Positions 11,600-25,114 of a stretch of 64,000 nucleotides of DNA are shown one piece after another. The stretch spans positions 68,151,266 through 68,215,265 of the forward strand of contig NC_083560.1 of NCBI RefSeq assembly GCF_019925205.1. The letters are read 5' to 3'. Each line of letters starts with the position of its first letter. The stretch's first letter is position 1. This DNA comes from Metopolophium dirhodum (lineage: Eukaryota; Arthropoda; Insecta; Hemiptera; Aphididae). A model generated the notes under the pieces. It ran no database searches and had not been told where the DNA came from. It was given only the letters and a program-made list of their open reading frames with translations. The position numbers were made by a program, and so were the translations under genes.

Positions 11600-13290
11600 A
11601 TAGCATAGCGTTTCGAATGTTATTACGCAATGACAATCGGAGAAACGCGATTATTTCAATATTGATTTTTCTAAAAATGTGCATATTACAATATTATATT
11701 ATTATAATTTAGAGAGATAGTGTACATATAGAGCGCTACAATATTATAATATTATTATACTTCTATGATCGGATAAAAAAACAGACATCACTGCCACCGC
11801 CGCGTATATCATATTATGTATAGAAGTTTATTGTTTCACATACAGTTGTGTCTTGTGCGTGGTGTATGTATAGACCTCCGGTTCTTATTTTGTAATTCCA
11901 TACTATGGAAATAATGATAAGAAAAAATTTATACTTACGATGTAAAAAAAAAAAAAAGAAAGAAATACGGCGATACGACGATATCGATAGAAGGGGAAGT
12001 TATGCGATTCATCATCCCTCGGAGGCAACGGCGGCGTCGCGGGCGACACGCCGACGCCGCCAGAAACGACCTGCCGGCGACGCTAAACTTTTATCACCAT
12101 CCCCATCTACCCTATATAATTATAATCGAATAACAACGCACATAATATATTAACATATTGTATACTACACACACACATTTTGAACATCAACGTGATTACA
12201 TGTTTTGTCTTTAAGTCGCATCATAATAATATTGTCCTAATAACTATTTACTTTCAACAGAACAATATGATTTTAGTATTTTACCACGTGAAAACAAACA
12301 TATTTTGAAAATAAAGATAATAATATTATAGTCATCTTATTTGGTAGGTAATTAATTTCACACGGTGTTCATTAATTTTTATGATTCTACCAAAAACGAA
12401 GTATTATAGTTAAATTATATAAATAACACCTTGTTTAATATACTTAAAGTACGTTCTTTAAGTATCTGTATTTAAAATTGAATAATTCTTGTATCTTTTA
12501 CGTAACCGATCATATGTAAAAGAGATTATCATATTTTTACATATAAGTACACTCAAGCGCACTATAGGCAAACATTTTATTTTTTTTTCAATTTATTTCA
12601 TAATTTTTACAACGAAAAAAGCAAATCCAGGAAATAAATGCACGTGTCATAAAGAATCATCATATTAGAATTTGTTGATGATTCAGCCCAAAAGCTAAAT
12701 AATTAACTACGAAGCATAAATATATCTTACTGGATAATATATAAACACCAAAAAATTAGAAGATACAAATCTAAAAGCTAATAAAAAAACTTCATGTTAA
12801 ATAAAATAATATAACGATTTTTAATACTATCAATTGCAATGCTAATTAATTTCAATAGACATTCGACGATAGTAAGATTCAAATAACATTATAATATTGT
12901 CTATTTATTTTAATATGTCTAAAAATTAAAATAATTGGTACAAGTTATAACTAAGTAAGGCATTATTGTAAAATAAATAAATATTTTCTAAGTTTTCATT
13001 TAAGAAAATAAATTAAAGTTATTTTATTAGAATTTATATACAGCCATATATATTTATTATTATTAAGTCATTCGCATCAAAATAATTATAATAGTTCTAA
13101 TTTTAAGAATATATTTCAAGACGTGAAATATTTTTCTAATTGCTTTTAAGGTTTATACAAATTTAGGTATGTATAAAGATATGAATATATAATTCAGTAG
13201 TTTAAACTTAATGAAAAATACTATTTTTTTAATAGATTCTAGCTTTTACAGAAATATATAAGCATCATCCTGCTTTTGAATACCTACCTT
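11600..13290. other. Mostly AT-rich DNA with a small CpG-rich patch
   Basis: Mainly AT-rich filler. At 12000-12090 there is a compact GC-rich patch (GGCGGCGTCGCGGGCGAC and GCCGACGCCGCC words) within an open frame starting at an ATG at 11905 (about 82 codons, rich in K, R and A downstream). No splice signals or domain support it as a gene. From 12120 to 13290 nothing is recognised. Confidence 0.4.
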
Positions 13291-13520
13291 AAACCGGCTG
13301 TGAATAAGGACTAGGCGTATACCGTTGTTTTTATCAGGAAATCGTGAGAGATGGAGGACAGCAAAATAATCACGCGAACAAGAAAACGGTTAGTCAACCG
13401 GTCGTCGCATTGGTGTTGCCAGTGACAGATTTCAGGGGTTAAGTCAGGCTTTCAATATTGTTGACGCCACAATCACCACCTCACTTCAATACCAGCAACA
13501 CCGCGAACCCCTTATCAAAC
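13290..13520. other. GC-balanced patch with a hairpin, function unknown
   Basis: About 230 bases with ordinary base composition stand out from AT-rich flanks. GGTGTTGC at 13412-13419 pairs with GCAACACC at 13495-13502, and an inner AGTGA/TCACT pair nests inside. It has no long open frame. It could be a conserved non-coding element, a remnant repeat or an untranslated exon. Confidence 0.2.
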
Positions 13521-16290
13521 GCCACAGACTATATATTATATATAATACATATACATAAAACTATAATTTTTTTTTTTACTATAGCGTTGCAGTTATCTTT
13601 AGCTGGTATTATATAAGGATATCATCGTAAGACGTTGTATATCGGTAAAAAATATCTAACTAGGTACCTAAAGAAAATAGTGAAACTATAACCTAAACTA
13701 TAATACTACCAACATAATTCAATTAAACTTCTATGAGTAAGTATAGTTAGTCAAAAAATAACTATAATTTATAACTCTAATCAAACAAATAACTCATAGT
13801 AACGTTACGACTTAAATTCTTAAACTATTATATATTTTGTTTTAAATACAAACTAAGTTACATATTATTAATAAATATTATGAAGTCAATTTAAAAATGT
13901 TTGAGTCATAGTAAGTAAAATATTTAGTGAAGAATGGAAATGGATAAAAAATGTATAAAAATGTGTATAAATGTAAGTATAATTAAGGATGAAAAATTAA
14001 AATATATAGAATCTTACTTAATCATACACGTATTATATTTTCACTTCACTTTAAAGATTAAATTAAATGAAAAACAACTAACCTCATGACTTGTATTAAT
14101 ATTAATATTTAGCTTTCAATTTATGACAAAATAATTGATTCAACAATTAATTAGCGTAATATACGAGTTTTACAAGTTAATAGTTGAAAATTCTTCTAAC
14201 TTTCCAAGATAATTATTTTCTACACGGTAATGTACCTATATTGCCTATACACCACGCCGTTTAACATTGGTTTTACAAACCTTTACTTACCTAGACTAAA
14301 ATGTAATGGTACCTATTACAATTAATTTAACTTCAAACTTCAAAGCATATGTAAACATACTGTGAAAATTATTCTTAAACCATAATATTCTTTTACATTT
14401 ATATATTTGATTACAGATAAAATAAATGACTAATATTTTGTATAACTATAATATATCTATAGAACTATTACTTTTCGAACTAACCAAAAAATAACCAAAA
14501 TTATCAGTATTGTTTTACTTCATGCTTGAATATTATTTTTTTTTAAATATGCTGCGGTAAAATAAATTTAGCTTATTTATAATTTAAATTTAAACCATTA
14601 AAAGTAATTCATTAAAATGTAAATAGTCATTATGATTATATTTTAATTAGTAGGTAATTTATTTATATTTAACTATTATATTACTGTTGTAATTTATAAT
14701 TGTATTATTCAAGTAACACATCAAAACCACTATGATTCAACTCTTAATATTATAAAGCCTTTAAGAGATCCAGTTTTAAAAATGTATAAATATATTTAAA
14801 TAAAAAAAAAAACAGTATTTTCTCATCCACGTCTAATACGTGTTTTGCAATATGGTAAAAATGTACAGATTTCGTTCCACAATAATTAAAAATCACCACG
14901 TACAACGATATATGTATAAGACAGAAGATAGATACAATATTAAAATGTATTTTAATATCATAAATTATAAATGAGAATCACAATATCGTAAATCGTAACC
15001 ATTATTATCGTCATAATGATATTGTTAGTTTTTTTTTAATGTATTGGGTACCAACGTTTATGTGTTTTTTAAATATTATATGCATTCAACTATGCAAGTA
15101 ATGATTAAGAAAACCATTCTCATAAATTACATTATCGTCGAAAAATACGATGTATTTGCAAATCGCGTTTATAGCTAAAAAGCTATATGTAGTAAATGTA
15201 TAGCCGTATAGATAATACTGTGGAAATTTGATATTCGTAGCTTGTCACATTCTGTAATACAATGCCCTTGAATTATTATATAATAACTGATTTAGTTGAG
15301 TCTAAAGCTACCTATCATAATCTTATACTGATATAATATAATAATATAAAATGTTATATCAAATGATATGCAATTTGTTTTTAATTATAGAGATAGGTGT
15401 GATATAGAATTTTATATATTATTAGACTATTCGGTCTAATACTCTAATATAAATGTCGAGTTTGGATTACATTCATGTCATAATATTCTGTAGGTACGTA
15501 TTTATTCCATGATGATATTATATGATATAATATTGCATACAAATATATACCATGTACAATCAATCGATATAATGCTCGTCATTGCCAATTTAACTAACCA
15601 CCACCCTCATTAATTACAATAATTCCATTATACTACCTATTGCAAGGTCCTGGCATTTACGTACTAACCGAGCACAGTGTTGGCATTTTATTAATCGATT
15701 ATTATATATATATGTATTTTTTTACGTACAAATCTATTTATACCCCAACATATCAATTGGCAATAATAAATTCATACACATCGCATTATTGTACCATAGT
15801 AGTATATTATATTGAAATGATTGATTCTTCTCCATGTATGGCCTATCATAAATAATAACATTAAACATGATATTGTTTTTGGGGAGACAGGAAGATGCAA
15901 ATTAGGAGAATAAGAAACGTTATAAGAAATATCACAATTAATTTCCGTGTATAGTATTATTGTTGTCGAATTATGATTCATACAAATAATAAAAATAGTA
16001 TATTACACTTAAAAAAATGGAAAAGGATGTCTCTCTTGAGAATATTTTTTCATAATGCGCAATGTAAAGTACGAGCTATTTTTCTACATAGGTACTGATC
16101 GGTATTAGAAAACTATACCTATAGTTTTTTAAATACTGCTAAAAGCCGCCCGAATTGCTTTCAATATGAGAAAATAATGCATAATTATATATTCAGATTC
16201 ATTACGTGCATTATCAAATGTACATAATTTCAAAGTGAGAAACCCTATTTGTATAGGGTATATACCTATTCGGTATTTACATCTTATACA
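13521..16290. other. AT-rich DNA, no gene seen
   Basis: No recognisable coding exon, RNA gene or bounded repeat. Short frames near 15640-15981 on both strands are composition-driven and overlap each other. Confidence 0.5.
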
Positions 16291-16299
16291 GTAGGTTCT

Positions 16300-16880
16300 A
16301 AGAACTCCATCTCAATCGCATGGATCCCCTGGGCACAGCAATATCAATGACAATGAAAAAGCAGACCGATAATGGAAACATATAATAACAAGAAATTAAA
16401 TCCTTCGCCTCTCCATGGGATCACGGTTTTTCTCTTCCGAGACGTACTCAAATTATCATCAACAGACTCTAAATCGAACGCACTAATTTAACACACGAGC
16501 ATCCCATCACTGCCCACTGGACCTAGCCACATGCTACACTTCTGTCACAGTTAAAATTAAACATATCCTCACTGGATGTTATAAATCTCAAAAACCAATA
16601 TCCTATATAGCCTCAGTAAACTTCTTGTGCCAAATTCTGAAATCACCACTCTGCTCATTATATTTCTCCAATAATTACCAGAACTATATTAAAATAATAT
16701 GTATACTATCATTTAAATACTATACTAATATTTATTAATTTATTTATGAAATTTTGCATCAATTATTATGTTAATTATTTTATACGCTCCACTTTAAGCA
16801 ACCAATTTTTGTATTAATTTAGACATAGATAACGCCAATAACCATGATGTATTAAAAACATGTACAAAAATTCATTAAAA
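16300..16880 (+). pseudogene. Decayed non-LTR retrotransposon 3' end (Jockey/I/R1-like), fragment
   Basis: Translated on the plus strand with several stops and frame changes, 16440-16510 gives RTQIIINRL, then IERTNLTHEHPITAHW. This resembles the conserved block R(L/I)RIGHTRLTH at the end of the RNase H region of Jockey/I/R1-group LINEs. It is followed by what looks like a worn Cys/His region and the equivalent of KHIL..C. The sequence ends in an A-rich tract (about 16874-16887), in keeping with a LINE 3' end. Upstream ORF2 is absent, so this is a 5'-truncated, old copy. The clade cannot be fixed by eye. Confidence 0.45.
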
Positions 16881-16889
16881 AAAAAATTT

Positions 16890-18290
16890 CCTTTAAATGA
16901 GAAAAACCTACATCACGAAATTTAGTAAAAACTCTTATCAATATACAGTGAATTTTACTTATAATTTGATCACAGATTTATAGAATCAACCGTTTATTGG
17001 AATCTAACAATAAAAACCTATACAAAATCAAATGTTTGCAAATTACGATAAATTTACCTTTTATTTGGATATTAGTGTGCAGCGAATAATTGCATGGCTT
17101 AATGACTTAAATAGTTAAAATCAGTACTGATTATAAGTTATAACATAATTATTATTAAATTGTAGGATAACATGGAAAATACATTATGCGATGTTCAACT
17201 GTTGATGGTTTCGTATTCTTTTTATGCATATATTTTTTCTTCTATAAAACGTATAATGTATTTTATTTTTATTGAATTTGTAAGTGCTAACAGCTTAAGA
17301 AAAAAATATGAAAAGAATAGGTCACATACCTAAAAAGAATGAACAGAGAGGACAATACGAAATAAAAAAAAATACTGACTTGAATGAACATATTCGAGAT
17401 ACTAAGATAACAAAGGATGAGGACATGCATAAAGATAATAATGTATAGCTAATAATTCATTTGAAATTATAATGGACACAGAAGGTAAAAAATCACTAGG
17501 AAACCTAAAAACAATATCCATAGACAGACTTTCTGAGAATTTATGACTCTCGACAAGTGGTGGGAAATCATGAAAATTTAAGGAGATTTTGAGTTCATTT
17601 TTTTAACATTTACTTATTTTTTAAATCAATTATTTTATAATAAATATAGTATAATTGCACACCGCTATATATTCAAAATCTTCAATTAATTTATATTGAA
17701 CAAGACATTTACATATTTGATTGAACAAAATAGGTATCTAAAAGAATTAAATCATGATATTATAATTCAACACATATGGAATTTTCATAATTGTTATTTG
17801 ATATTAAAATTTATTAAGCAATTAAAATACAAGTTTTCAGAACACTTAAAAAGTACCTATAACCTGAATGCAGAATGACCTAAACATCACTTTTCATACA
17901 TTTATTAAATATTCAAACGTACACTTCTTGAATTATCAATAGGCATATTTATATCATTAGCGCTTCTGTGATGTATCAAATTCACTGTATTATACAACCA
18001 TTACCATCATATTTTCATTAAGTCCATGTATCAATACGAAAATTTATCGATTTACTCGTGATAAGTTCAGATATGCATATTATGTATAGTTTATTCCTAT
18101 AAATTTCGTATTGACCATCAACATAATACAAAAAATAGGTACATACGTAAAATATAAAATAATATGTACTTACCTACATGGTATAGACAAAATGGAAATT
18201 ATATACATCATAATTTAAATTCCCATAACGATTTGGATTGCCCTGAAAAATAAAAAACCTAGTAATTTATTTCACAGTTTGGACATGAGC
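16890..18290. other. AT-rich DNA, no gene seen
   Basis: No supported feature. A 60-codon frame at 17696-17878 and a KRIGHIPKK-like translation near 17310 are not convincing. Confidence 0.45.
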
Positions 18291-18540
18291 GTTGCAGCTA
18301 ATCAGCGTTAGAAAATTTGACGAGTGAGAGATTCGATTTTGCAATGGTTTTTTTTTTTCATTCGAACGATAAGCAGTGGGAGGATGAGGAAATCCATGGT
18401 ATATTGAAGGTAATTTGGGAGGGAATCAGAGTGTGCCCACAGGCGTCGAACGCTGTTCAATGCTGGGTGAAACCGATACACGGGCCGTGTGGTGGGAATG
18501 GTGGGATGGGGTGGCGGTTGTGACGAGGGATTCGTTTTTA
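18290..18540. other. GC-balanced patch with short open frame
   Basis: 18317-18523 is open on the plus strand, and an ATG at 18344 starts MVFFFHSNDKQWEDEE. Base composition is more balanced than the flanks, with TGGTGGGAATGG-type words at the end. The frame is interrupted by a T10 tract that could easily shift it. No domain is recognised and no splice signals were identified with confidence. Confidence 0.12.
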
Positions 18541-18639
18541 ATTAATTTGTTATTTACGTTTTAGTGCAAAACATAAAACGAGTGTACAGTGTACAACCTA
18601 CACACGGAACACACAATGGGAACGTATGCGTGTGCATGT

Positions 18640-18667
18640 ATATAATATATATATATATATATATTTA
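18640..18667. repeat. AT dinucleotide run
   Basis: (AT)n tract, simple sequence. Confidence 0.8.
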
Positions 18668-19119
18668 TAAGTTTAGTACCACGACTACATAGAATTTCCA
18701 GACCCCAGGGCAACAAAGATTACAATTGTCAAATCAAGACGGTAAGCTTTAAATTGTCCACAGAAATATATCGTATATCGTGCCTCTCTTTGACGGGGTG
18801 TATCGTACTATCGTGTGTACACTATATTATAGTACTGTTCACCTCCCAGATAAATGCGGCATTATTTAGAATGTAACACGTACTAGATTAAACCTCGTAA
18901 GCAGTCAAAATCTCGAGGCCCTTCCACAAATTATTTTCTGTAAAGCGTTTTTATTTTTTCCATCCATTTTAAATAAACAGTACAATTCATTATATAGGTT
19001 CCAGTATATTAATAATATTATAATCACTACTCGGAAATAAAGTAAAAATTTAAATCTAAATCCTTTTAAATTATGATGGAAGTGGGTTTGCATTCGAAAT
19101 TGGAAAACCGGGGAAATGT

Positions 19120-19245
19120 CTCTGCTATTTAATAGGTTTAATAGATTTGAGTATACCTCATGAAACATACAGGTCACTGAAATTGGTGAGTTCAATTTGA
19201 GTTTAATGATAAATCATAGCATACAGAAGACGATTCTGCACTAAA
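19120..19245 (+). repeat. Fragment of the dispersed GATTCTG repeat family
   Basis: TTGAGTTTAATGATAAATCAT followed by CATACAGAAGACGATTCTG matches the core seen at 48810-48870 (AATGATAAATCATGCA, then AAAAACGATTCTGAG). Only the core is conserved here. The full repeat is described at 34.2-36.3 kb and 54.4-54.9 kb. Confidence 0.45.
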
Positions 19246-19249
19246 ACAA

Positions 19250-20380
19250 GTGTTTCTGTGGGGACTCGGCCCGTATTTCTAAGAATATTTTATAATTTAT
19301 ATTTCTACCTCTGTTATTATTATAAACTATAATAATACCTATACCATATTATATTATTGTTACTAATTTATAAACCAATATTATATCTATGAGTTACCAT
19401 AGAACGTTATGAATATAGGTTTGTGGCATAAATAGCCAAACATTTTTAACGTAAAATGACGAAAAGTTTTAATTACAACAGAAAAGCTAAAATCGTATGA
19501 AAAATAATCGAATTATTTTTAAATATCCAATTTCATCAACGTTTTAACAACTGAATGTGTTTATATAAAAAAAATAATAATCCATAATTTGTATTTTACC
19601 GTAATAAATTATTTTTTATTGAATAAAATTACGAAATATTAAAAGATAAACATATTATAAATTAATCTTTGTTAAGATTACGTTTGTTGTTTATACAGAT
19701 TTATTATTTATGACCTTTTATGGAAGGTAGGTGCAAGGTACTTTTAAAGATAACAATAAAAAGCTGAACACAGTATTTTCTATTGGAATTTGTATTCATC
19801 GATAAGTGAACAATTTACCAAATAATTGAAAACCTCAATCTAAAAATAATTTGCTTTCGTGAATATAAAAGTAAAAATATAATTTAAATCAATTTTCACA
19901 AAAAAAAACAACAAATACCCCAAAAGGTTAATCATGATCGCAATCGACAGATTATGCAAATACACTATAAATTATCACATATAATATAATCATATTATTA
20001 TCCTTATAAATATATATTATACAAAGAATATTTAATAAAATAGGTATTCATAAAATATTTCTGAACGTCGCACAGTGTTTGAAACGTAATTTCAGCAGCT
20101 CAAAAGTCCCATTTCAAAATAAATTTAAAAAAAAAAAAATATCAAAACTCCATTAGCATAAGTTCCTTAAGTCAAATATAAAATTTCATAATCATAACAA
20201 GTTTCGGGGGATAGGGATCACGTTTTCGTATAGATCCCCCGCACTATTTGTTCTAAATACAAATTTCAGACAATTCTAAATGAAATGTAAATAATCTTAA
20301 ATTTAATTTTGGAATTTGTAATTTAAATATAACCATTGAGTTTGAAGATTGAAAAATACAAAAAAAATGACTTGTATCCA
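19250..20380. other. AT-rich DNA, no gene seen
   Basis: No coding or bounded element. A small hairpin-prone GGGGGAT...ATCCCCC pair lies around 20207-20241. Confidence 0.45.
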
Positions 20381-20720
20381 ATTCAGAGGGACTCCGGAAG
20401 ACACGGGGCACATTTGCCGATTAGGGGCCGGTGACAATACCTTGCTCCATCGACAGTTAGGTGGCACGAGTGTGGCTTGGCCGAACTCGATTTACAGCGG
20501 ATAAGATACAAATAATAATATGATAAAATTATAGTACATAGGCTGGTTTGGTTGACACGATAATATTTTATGCAGTAAAATGTGTAGGTAATATTATTGT
20601 TATATATTACACCGACCCCGCGTGCATTGGTTCACGAGAAATTCAAGAGGATGTAAAGAACAGTAGTAGTGACCGGTGCACCGTCGCAATTCTTGTATGC
20701 GTGTGCTATGAAGATTTATA
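20380..20720. other. GC-balanced patch left of the foldback element
   Basis: 20390-20500 has ordinary base composition (ACTCCGGAAGACACGGGGCA), and a frame covering 20548-20763 runs into the transposon. No domain, splice site or RNA fold is recognised. Confidence 0.2.
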
Positions 20721-20724
20721 CATA

Positions 20725-22371
20725 CAGGGTGTATCTTATGTCATTGTACGTGGGTTTTCTTAACGATTATGGATCGATGACATGGAATTTCGTTAAAACG
20801 AAAAAAGATGTGTTTCCTTATTTTTAACAGGCAATTTTTATATAACAATTTAAAAATTTTTAAACACGCAGGTGTACTAATAGCAAAATCAATTTTATTC
20901 TTTTCAAATGGAAACTACTATATTTTTCAATGAATTCTGGTTAAGCTTTTTTTTCTGAAAATGTTGATAGTCAAATCATCAGTTTTGGTTCGCTAGTTTA
21001 TTAACTACGTATGACCCTCTAAAGTTGAGTAAAATCTGCATTAATACTTTTAATTTAAATAATTGGTATAGGTTTAATTTACAAGAGCTAAATACATTTT
21101 TCTTATAACTAACTTTTATAACTTGAAATTTGAACCATGAGTTCCCTATATTGGTAGGTATCGCATGCAAAGTATGAATTTAGCAGTTGAAATTCTTTAA
21201 GAATTATTTAATAATAGTGATTTAAAATAAACTGTTTGCAAGATATTTAGATAAATAGTCAATCTCAATATAGGTTTATAACCTAACTAGTTTGTAACTT
21301 AACTTAAGCATACTTTTAATCTACGTTAATTACAGATTTTTATATTATTATAACAAGAATGAATCAAATACCATTAGGTACCTTTTACCTTAGTCCTTAG
21401 CCGCCTAATAAAGAATCCAAATTAATGTTATTGTAAGAAAAGTATGATAGAAATGTATGATAGGAAAAGTACTAAATAAAATTTTAATTTTAAATGTCCA
21501 AAACTAAAAAATAAGAGGGGTTATGAATTTAAACTCCTAAATTCATACTTTGCATGCGATACCTACCAATATAGGCCTACCAATAAGTATAACCTATATG
21601 GTTCAATTTTCAAGTTTATCCCACTACGAAAAGAGCACTACAAAACATTGCACTTTTTTCATTAAACAATTTTTTTAACCCACATATACCTAAGACATTA
21701 ATGTCAACAATCTAATACCATTTACCAATTTACCATTATTACTTTAGCCACCTAATAAAGAATCCAAATTGATAATATTGTAAGATAAAAGTAACCGTGA
21801 AGTAATTAATTACGATTACCTATAATAACAAATTAAAATAATAATATTTATTTTGATGATTGTACCTACGTTAAAATAAAAATAATGAACTATGTTTGCC
21901 AACAATTTTGTTTATGTTTTTTTTTTTTTTTTTTTGAGCGTCATTAGATTACCGATTAAACTACTTAAGTGTATAAAAAAGGTAGTTATAAGAAAAATGT
22001 ATTAAGCTGTTGTAAATTAAACCTATACAAATTATTTCAATCAAAAGTATTAATGCAGATTTTACTAAACTTTAGAGGACTATGGTCAATAAACTAGCGA
22101 ACCATAATTGATGATTTGACTATCAAAATGTTCAGAAAAAAAAGCTTTACCATAATCCATTAAAAAATATAGTAGTTGCCGTTTGAAAAAATAAAGTTGA
22201 TTTTGCTATTGGTACACCTGCGTGTTCAAAAATTTTGAAATTGTTATAAAAAAAATTATGCCTGTTAAAAAAACAAAGAAACACGTCTTTTTTCGTTTCG
22301 ACGAAATCCTATGTCATCGATCCACAATCGTTAAAAAAAAACCCGCGTACAGTGACATAAGATACACCCTG
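20725..22371. mobile_element. Foldback / non-autonomous mariner-like element, 1.65 kb
   Basis: The ends read CAGGGTGTATCTTATGTCA on the left (20725) and its reverse complement on the right (ending 22371), each flanked by TA (20723-20724 and 22372-22373). The arms are very long: 20725-21181 pairs, with scattered mismatches, with 21539-22371. The right arm is split by about 360 extra bases (roughly 21600-21960). The loop (21182-21538) and this extra block share a direct repeat, with CCTAATAAAGAATCCAAATT at 21405 and 21748, so the element looks internally duplicated. There is no transposase frame. TA duplication and the CAGGGTGT start fit Tc1/mariner-type MITEs, though the superfamily is inferred only from termini. 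Confidence 0.8.
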
Positions 22372-22454
22372 TATAATATTATATGTATGTAAACGCAAGC
22401 GCTCGATTATAATAATATATTATGTTGCTGTGCGATATCGTAGGTACGCAACAT

Positions 22455-22485
22455 TACTATGACGGCGGCGGCGGCGGCAGCAGCA
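22455..22485. repeat. GGC/CAG trinucleotide run
   Basis: GACGGCGGCGGCGGCGGCAG followed by CAGCA units. It is simple sequence in a GC-richer patch. Confidence 0.75.
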
Positions 22486-22708
22486 CAGACTGCATCACGC
22501 ATGTGCATGGAGGTATATACAAGAATGCGTTTTTGGATTGTATTATATTATTATTATTATGTATATGTGTATAGCTCAAACGAACGAACGTGCGAGTATA
22601 GTTGAATGGACGGGGATGGGATGTATGTACGAGAGAGAATTGCTGATCCCGCCGATGCTGATTGTGGCAGTCCCGCCGCCGCCGCTGTAACCACAGTCAG
22701 TGGTGTTT

Positions 22709-22902
<194 letters not shown>

Positions 22903-22904
22903 TA

Positions 22905-23290
22905 AGCAGGCGGGAACGGGAAATGCACGCGCGTGCGAGCGAGCACGTGTATCAGCGTTTAATCGGCGGCAACCACTGTACACGGTTAAGGGATAGTTGG
23001 AGGGTTGGTGTGGTGAGGGGCCGCAGGTAATTTCGGGTTTGCGGTGGCGCTCTCGATGGTGACCGTGCAGCGACAGACCTGGGACATGCGGTGGCGATGA
23101 GGGGTGGACGAAATAAGAGTTCCGCGTCAAACATGCGCCACAAGCACGTCGTTTTCACACATTATTAACCGTCTAAAATCTGCTGCAGGTAAAATTTCAC
23201 ACGTCGCGTAAAGCGGCCCAAACGCCGTCAACGGTTCAACGGTGTCGCAAACGCACGGCCTGGCAGTCACCGTCTGAGCCACACCAGCCA
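22905..23290. promoter_or_regulatory. GC-richer patch, possible exon or promoter
   Basis: The stretch has CpG-containing, balanced composition and is open on both strands for 60-70 codons (for example 22952-23158 minus). CTGCAG followed by GTAAAA at about 23183-23194 is a donor-like site on the plus strand. No domain is seen. The microsatellite plus CpG patch resembles the islands at 37 and 42-45 kb. Confidence 0.2.
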
Positions 23291-23319
23291 GAAGTATACA
23301 GGAAGATTCAAATTATGGT

Positions 23320-24030
23320 TTTTGAAATTGATACTTAGAGACCATATTTTCAATGATTTAGGTTTCTCATACCATTTAAAGAGTGTCTGTGGCGATACTA
23401 ACTCCTGTTTTCAAATGAGAACCAACGTTTTTTTTTTTACTGAATATTGTTAATCAGACGATTTTTATTAAATGTTGATGTATCTAAATCGCAATTTGAT
23501 CAAGTTGTTTATCAGTTATTAAAATGGTTATATTAATGGTAATATACAGTCTTTGGAAATGTTTTTAGAAAAATTATGATATAGCTGCTGATACATATTG
23601 AATTCTAATATTTATTATACTTGGACAAAGTTTACAAATTAAAAAATGTTAATAGTTTAATATGAATCACTACAATTGTATTCACAAGTCATCATAGGGA
23701 CATAGCTGAATATCTTCAAAACGTAAAGTAACTCAAAAACTATTCGTTCAAATTTCTAATTAAATGCATCAATTTTTTCAAAAACGACTGCTTAACAATT
23801 TACAGGGTAAAAAAGTGATTCTCTTGAAAAAAATAAGTGGATATCAGTATATCGCAACAGGACAAGACACCTTTTAAAATCAAAGTATTTGAAAATATGA
23901 TGTTTAAGAATAATGCTTAAAAATTCTGAAAAAAATAGAATTGTATATAATTAATTTGAAAAACGGGAGGTGAACATGCTTGGTGAGTCACACCGTAAGT
24001 CGGTAAAAATATAAATTACCCTGGCGTAGA
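23320..24030. repeat. Dispersed repeat related to 48.1-48.7 kb
   Basis: Segments such as CATACCATTTAAAGAGTGT, GGCGATAC and TCAAATGAGAACCAACG at 23368-23430, and AACTCAAAAACTATTCGTTC at about 23730, match counterparts around 48110-48720 (CATACCATTTAAA, TCGATACCAAC, AACTCAGAAACTATTCGATC). Both copies have inverted end segments. No coding content. Confidence 0.5.
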
Positions 24031-24815
24031 AAATGTGTGCACTAAATAGTAAAAATGATACTGTCAAAGTGTATACGAAAATAAAACCGTTATTATTATT
24101 ATCTTAACTCAGTAACTCACACACAATACAAATAACAAAAAAAATCTTTGTTCAATTTTAATTATTTGTGGGACAATGTTTGAGTTTAGGAGGCCCCGAG
24201 TTCTCATAGTTCTCGGCCGTGGTAATAATATTAATTAATATAAGTTTAACAAGAATAAAAATAATTTGTTGATCCTCAAATATTAAATAACCAATTAAAA
24301 TAATATATTACTTCTTTATTAGGTAATAGTTAGAATACTACGTAGCAGAAAACTAGGAACTGTTGTGCAATATCAATCACACAATAATTATAAGCTTGAT
24401 TTTCCAAAAAGTACGTGTATTTGACCTTTTGAGCCATTTTAGAGTTAGTATTGACCTAATACTTTACAGTATTTACTGTTTATAAGAATGTTATATAATA
24501 TTATATATACGTTTTATAATCATAATTAGTTAATAATACGTATACTTTTGCTTTCTTACAGAAATAATAATGTATCATATTTGTATGACGAGATTATACA
24601 ACATAATATTACGATATTACATAAGAATTGGTGTCAATTTAACGAAGTGCCTTATGTTATATTCTGTCACTTGGACATTTTGATTATCTCATTAGTTATT
24701 GAAACGAAGTTTTTCATGGCACGATGCGGGGCTATCCGGGAAAAAACGTTCCTGACGAAATACTATAATTTATAATATATTGAACAGTTATTTTAGCCAA
24801 AATATCCAATTTTTA
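24031..24815. other. AT-rich DNA, no gene seen
   Basis: No supported feature. A 75-codon frame at 24548-24775 has a non-ATG start and no recognised motif. Confidence 0.45.
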
Positions 24816-25114
24816 TTCCATCATACTGATCGATCTAGTAATGCGATAATACTTTTTAAAACAGATTTGAATTCGTTATTATGTCTACTTGAGATTGGTC
24901 AGTCCACTTTTCTTTCACCCCGCCAACCTCTAAAAATGTAGCTTGAATATTTTGAAATTTCGGAATTTTCAAACGTTGATTATTCGGGATTCATTCAGAA
25001 TTTGAATCAGAAATCTCAAAATGTGGACTGACGGATCTCAAATAGACATTCTAAAGAATTTAGATAAGTTTTCTGAAATATTATCGCATTATTAGATCGA
25101 TCGGTAGGATGGAA
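24816..25114. mobile_element. MITE, about 299 bp, with about 90 bp inverted repeats
   Basis: The left arm begins TTCCATCATACTGATCGATC (24816) and the right arm ends in its near-complement GATCGATCGGTAGGATGGAA (to 25114). Pairing extends about 90 bases inwards to GTCAGTCCAC on the left and GTGGACTGAC on the right, with some mismatches. The loop is about 100 bases with no coding frame. Target duplication is unclear, so superfamily is not assigned. Confidence 0.7.

Noticed and set aside
17300..17460. KRIGHIPKK-like translation suggesting a LINE
   Set aside because: The match is too short and the following residues do not continue any known family.
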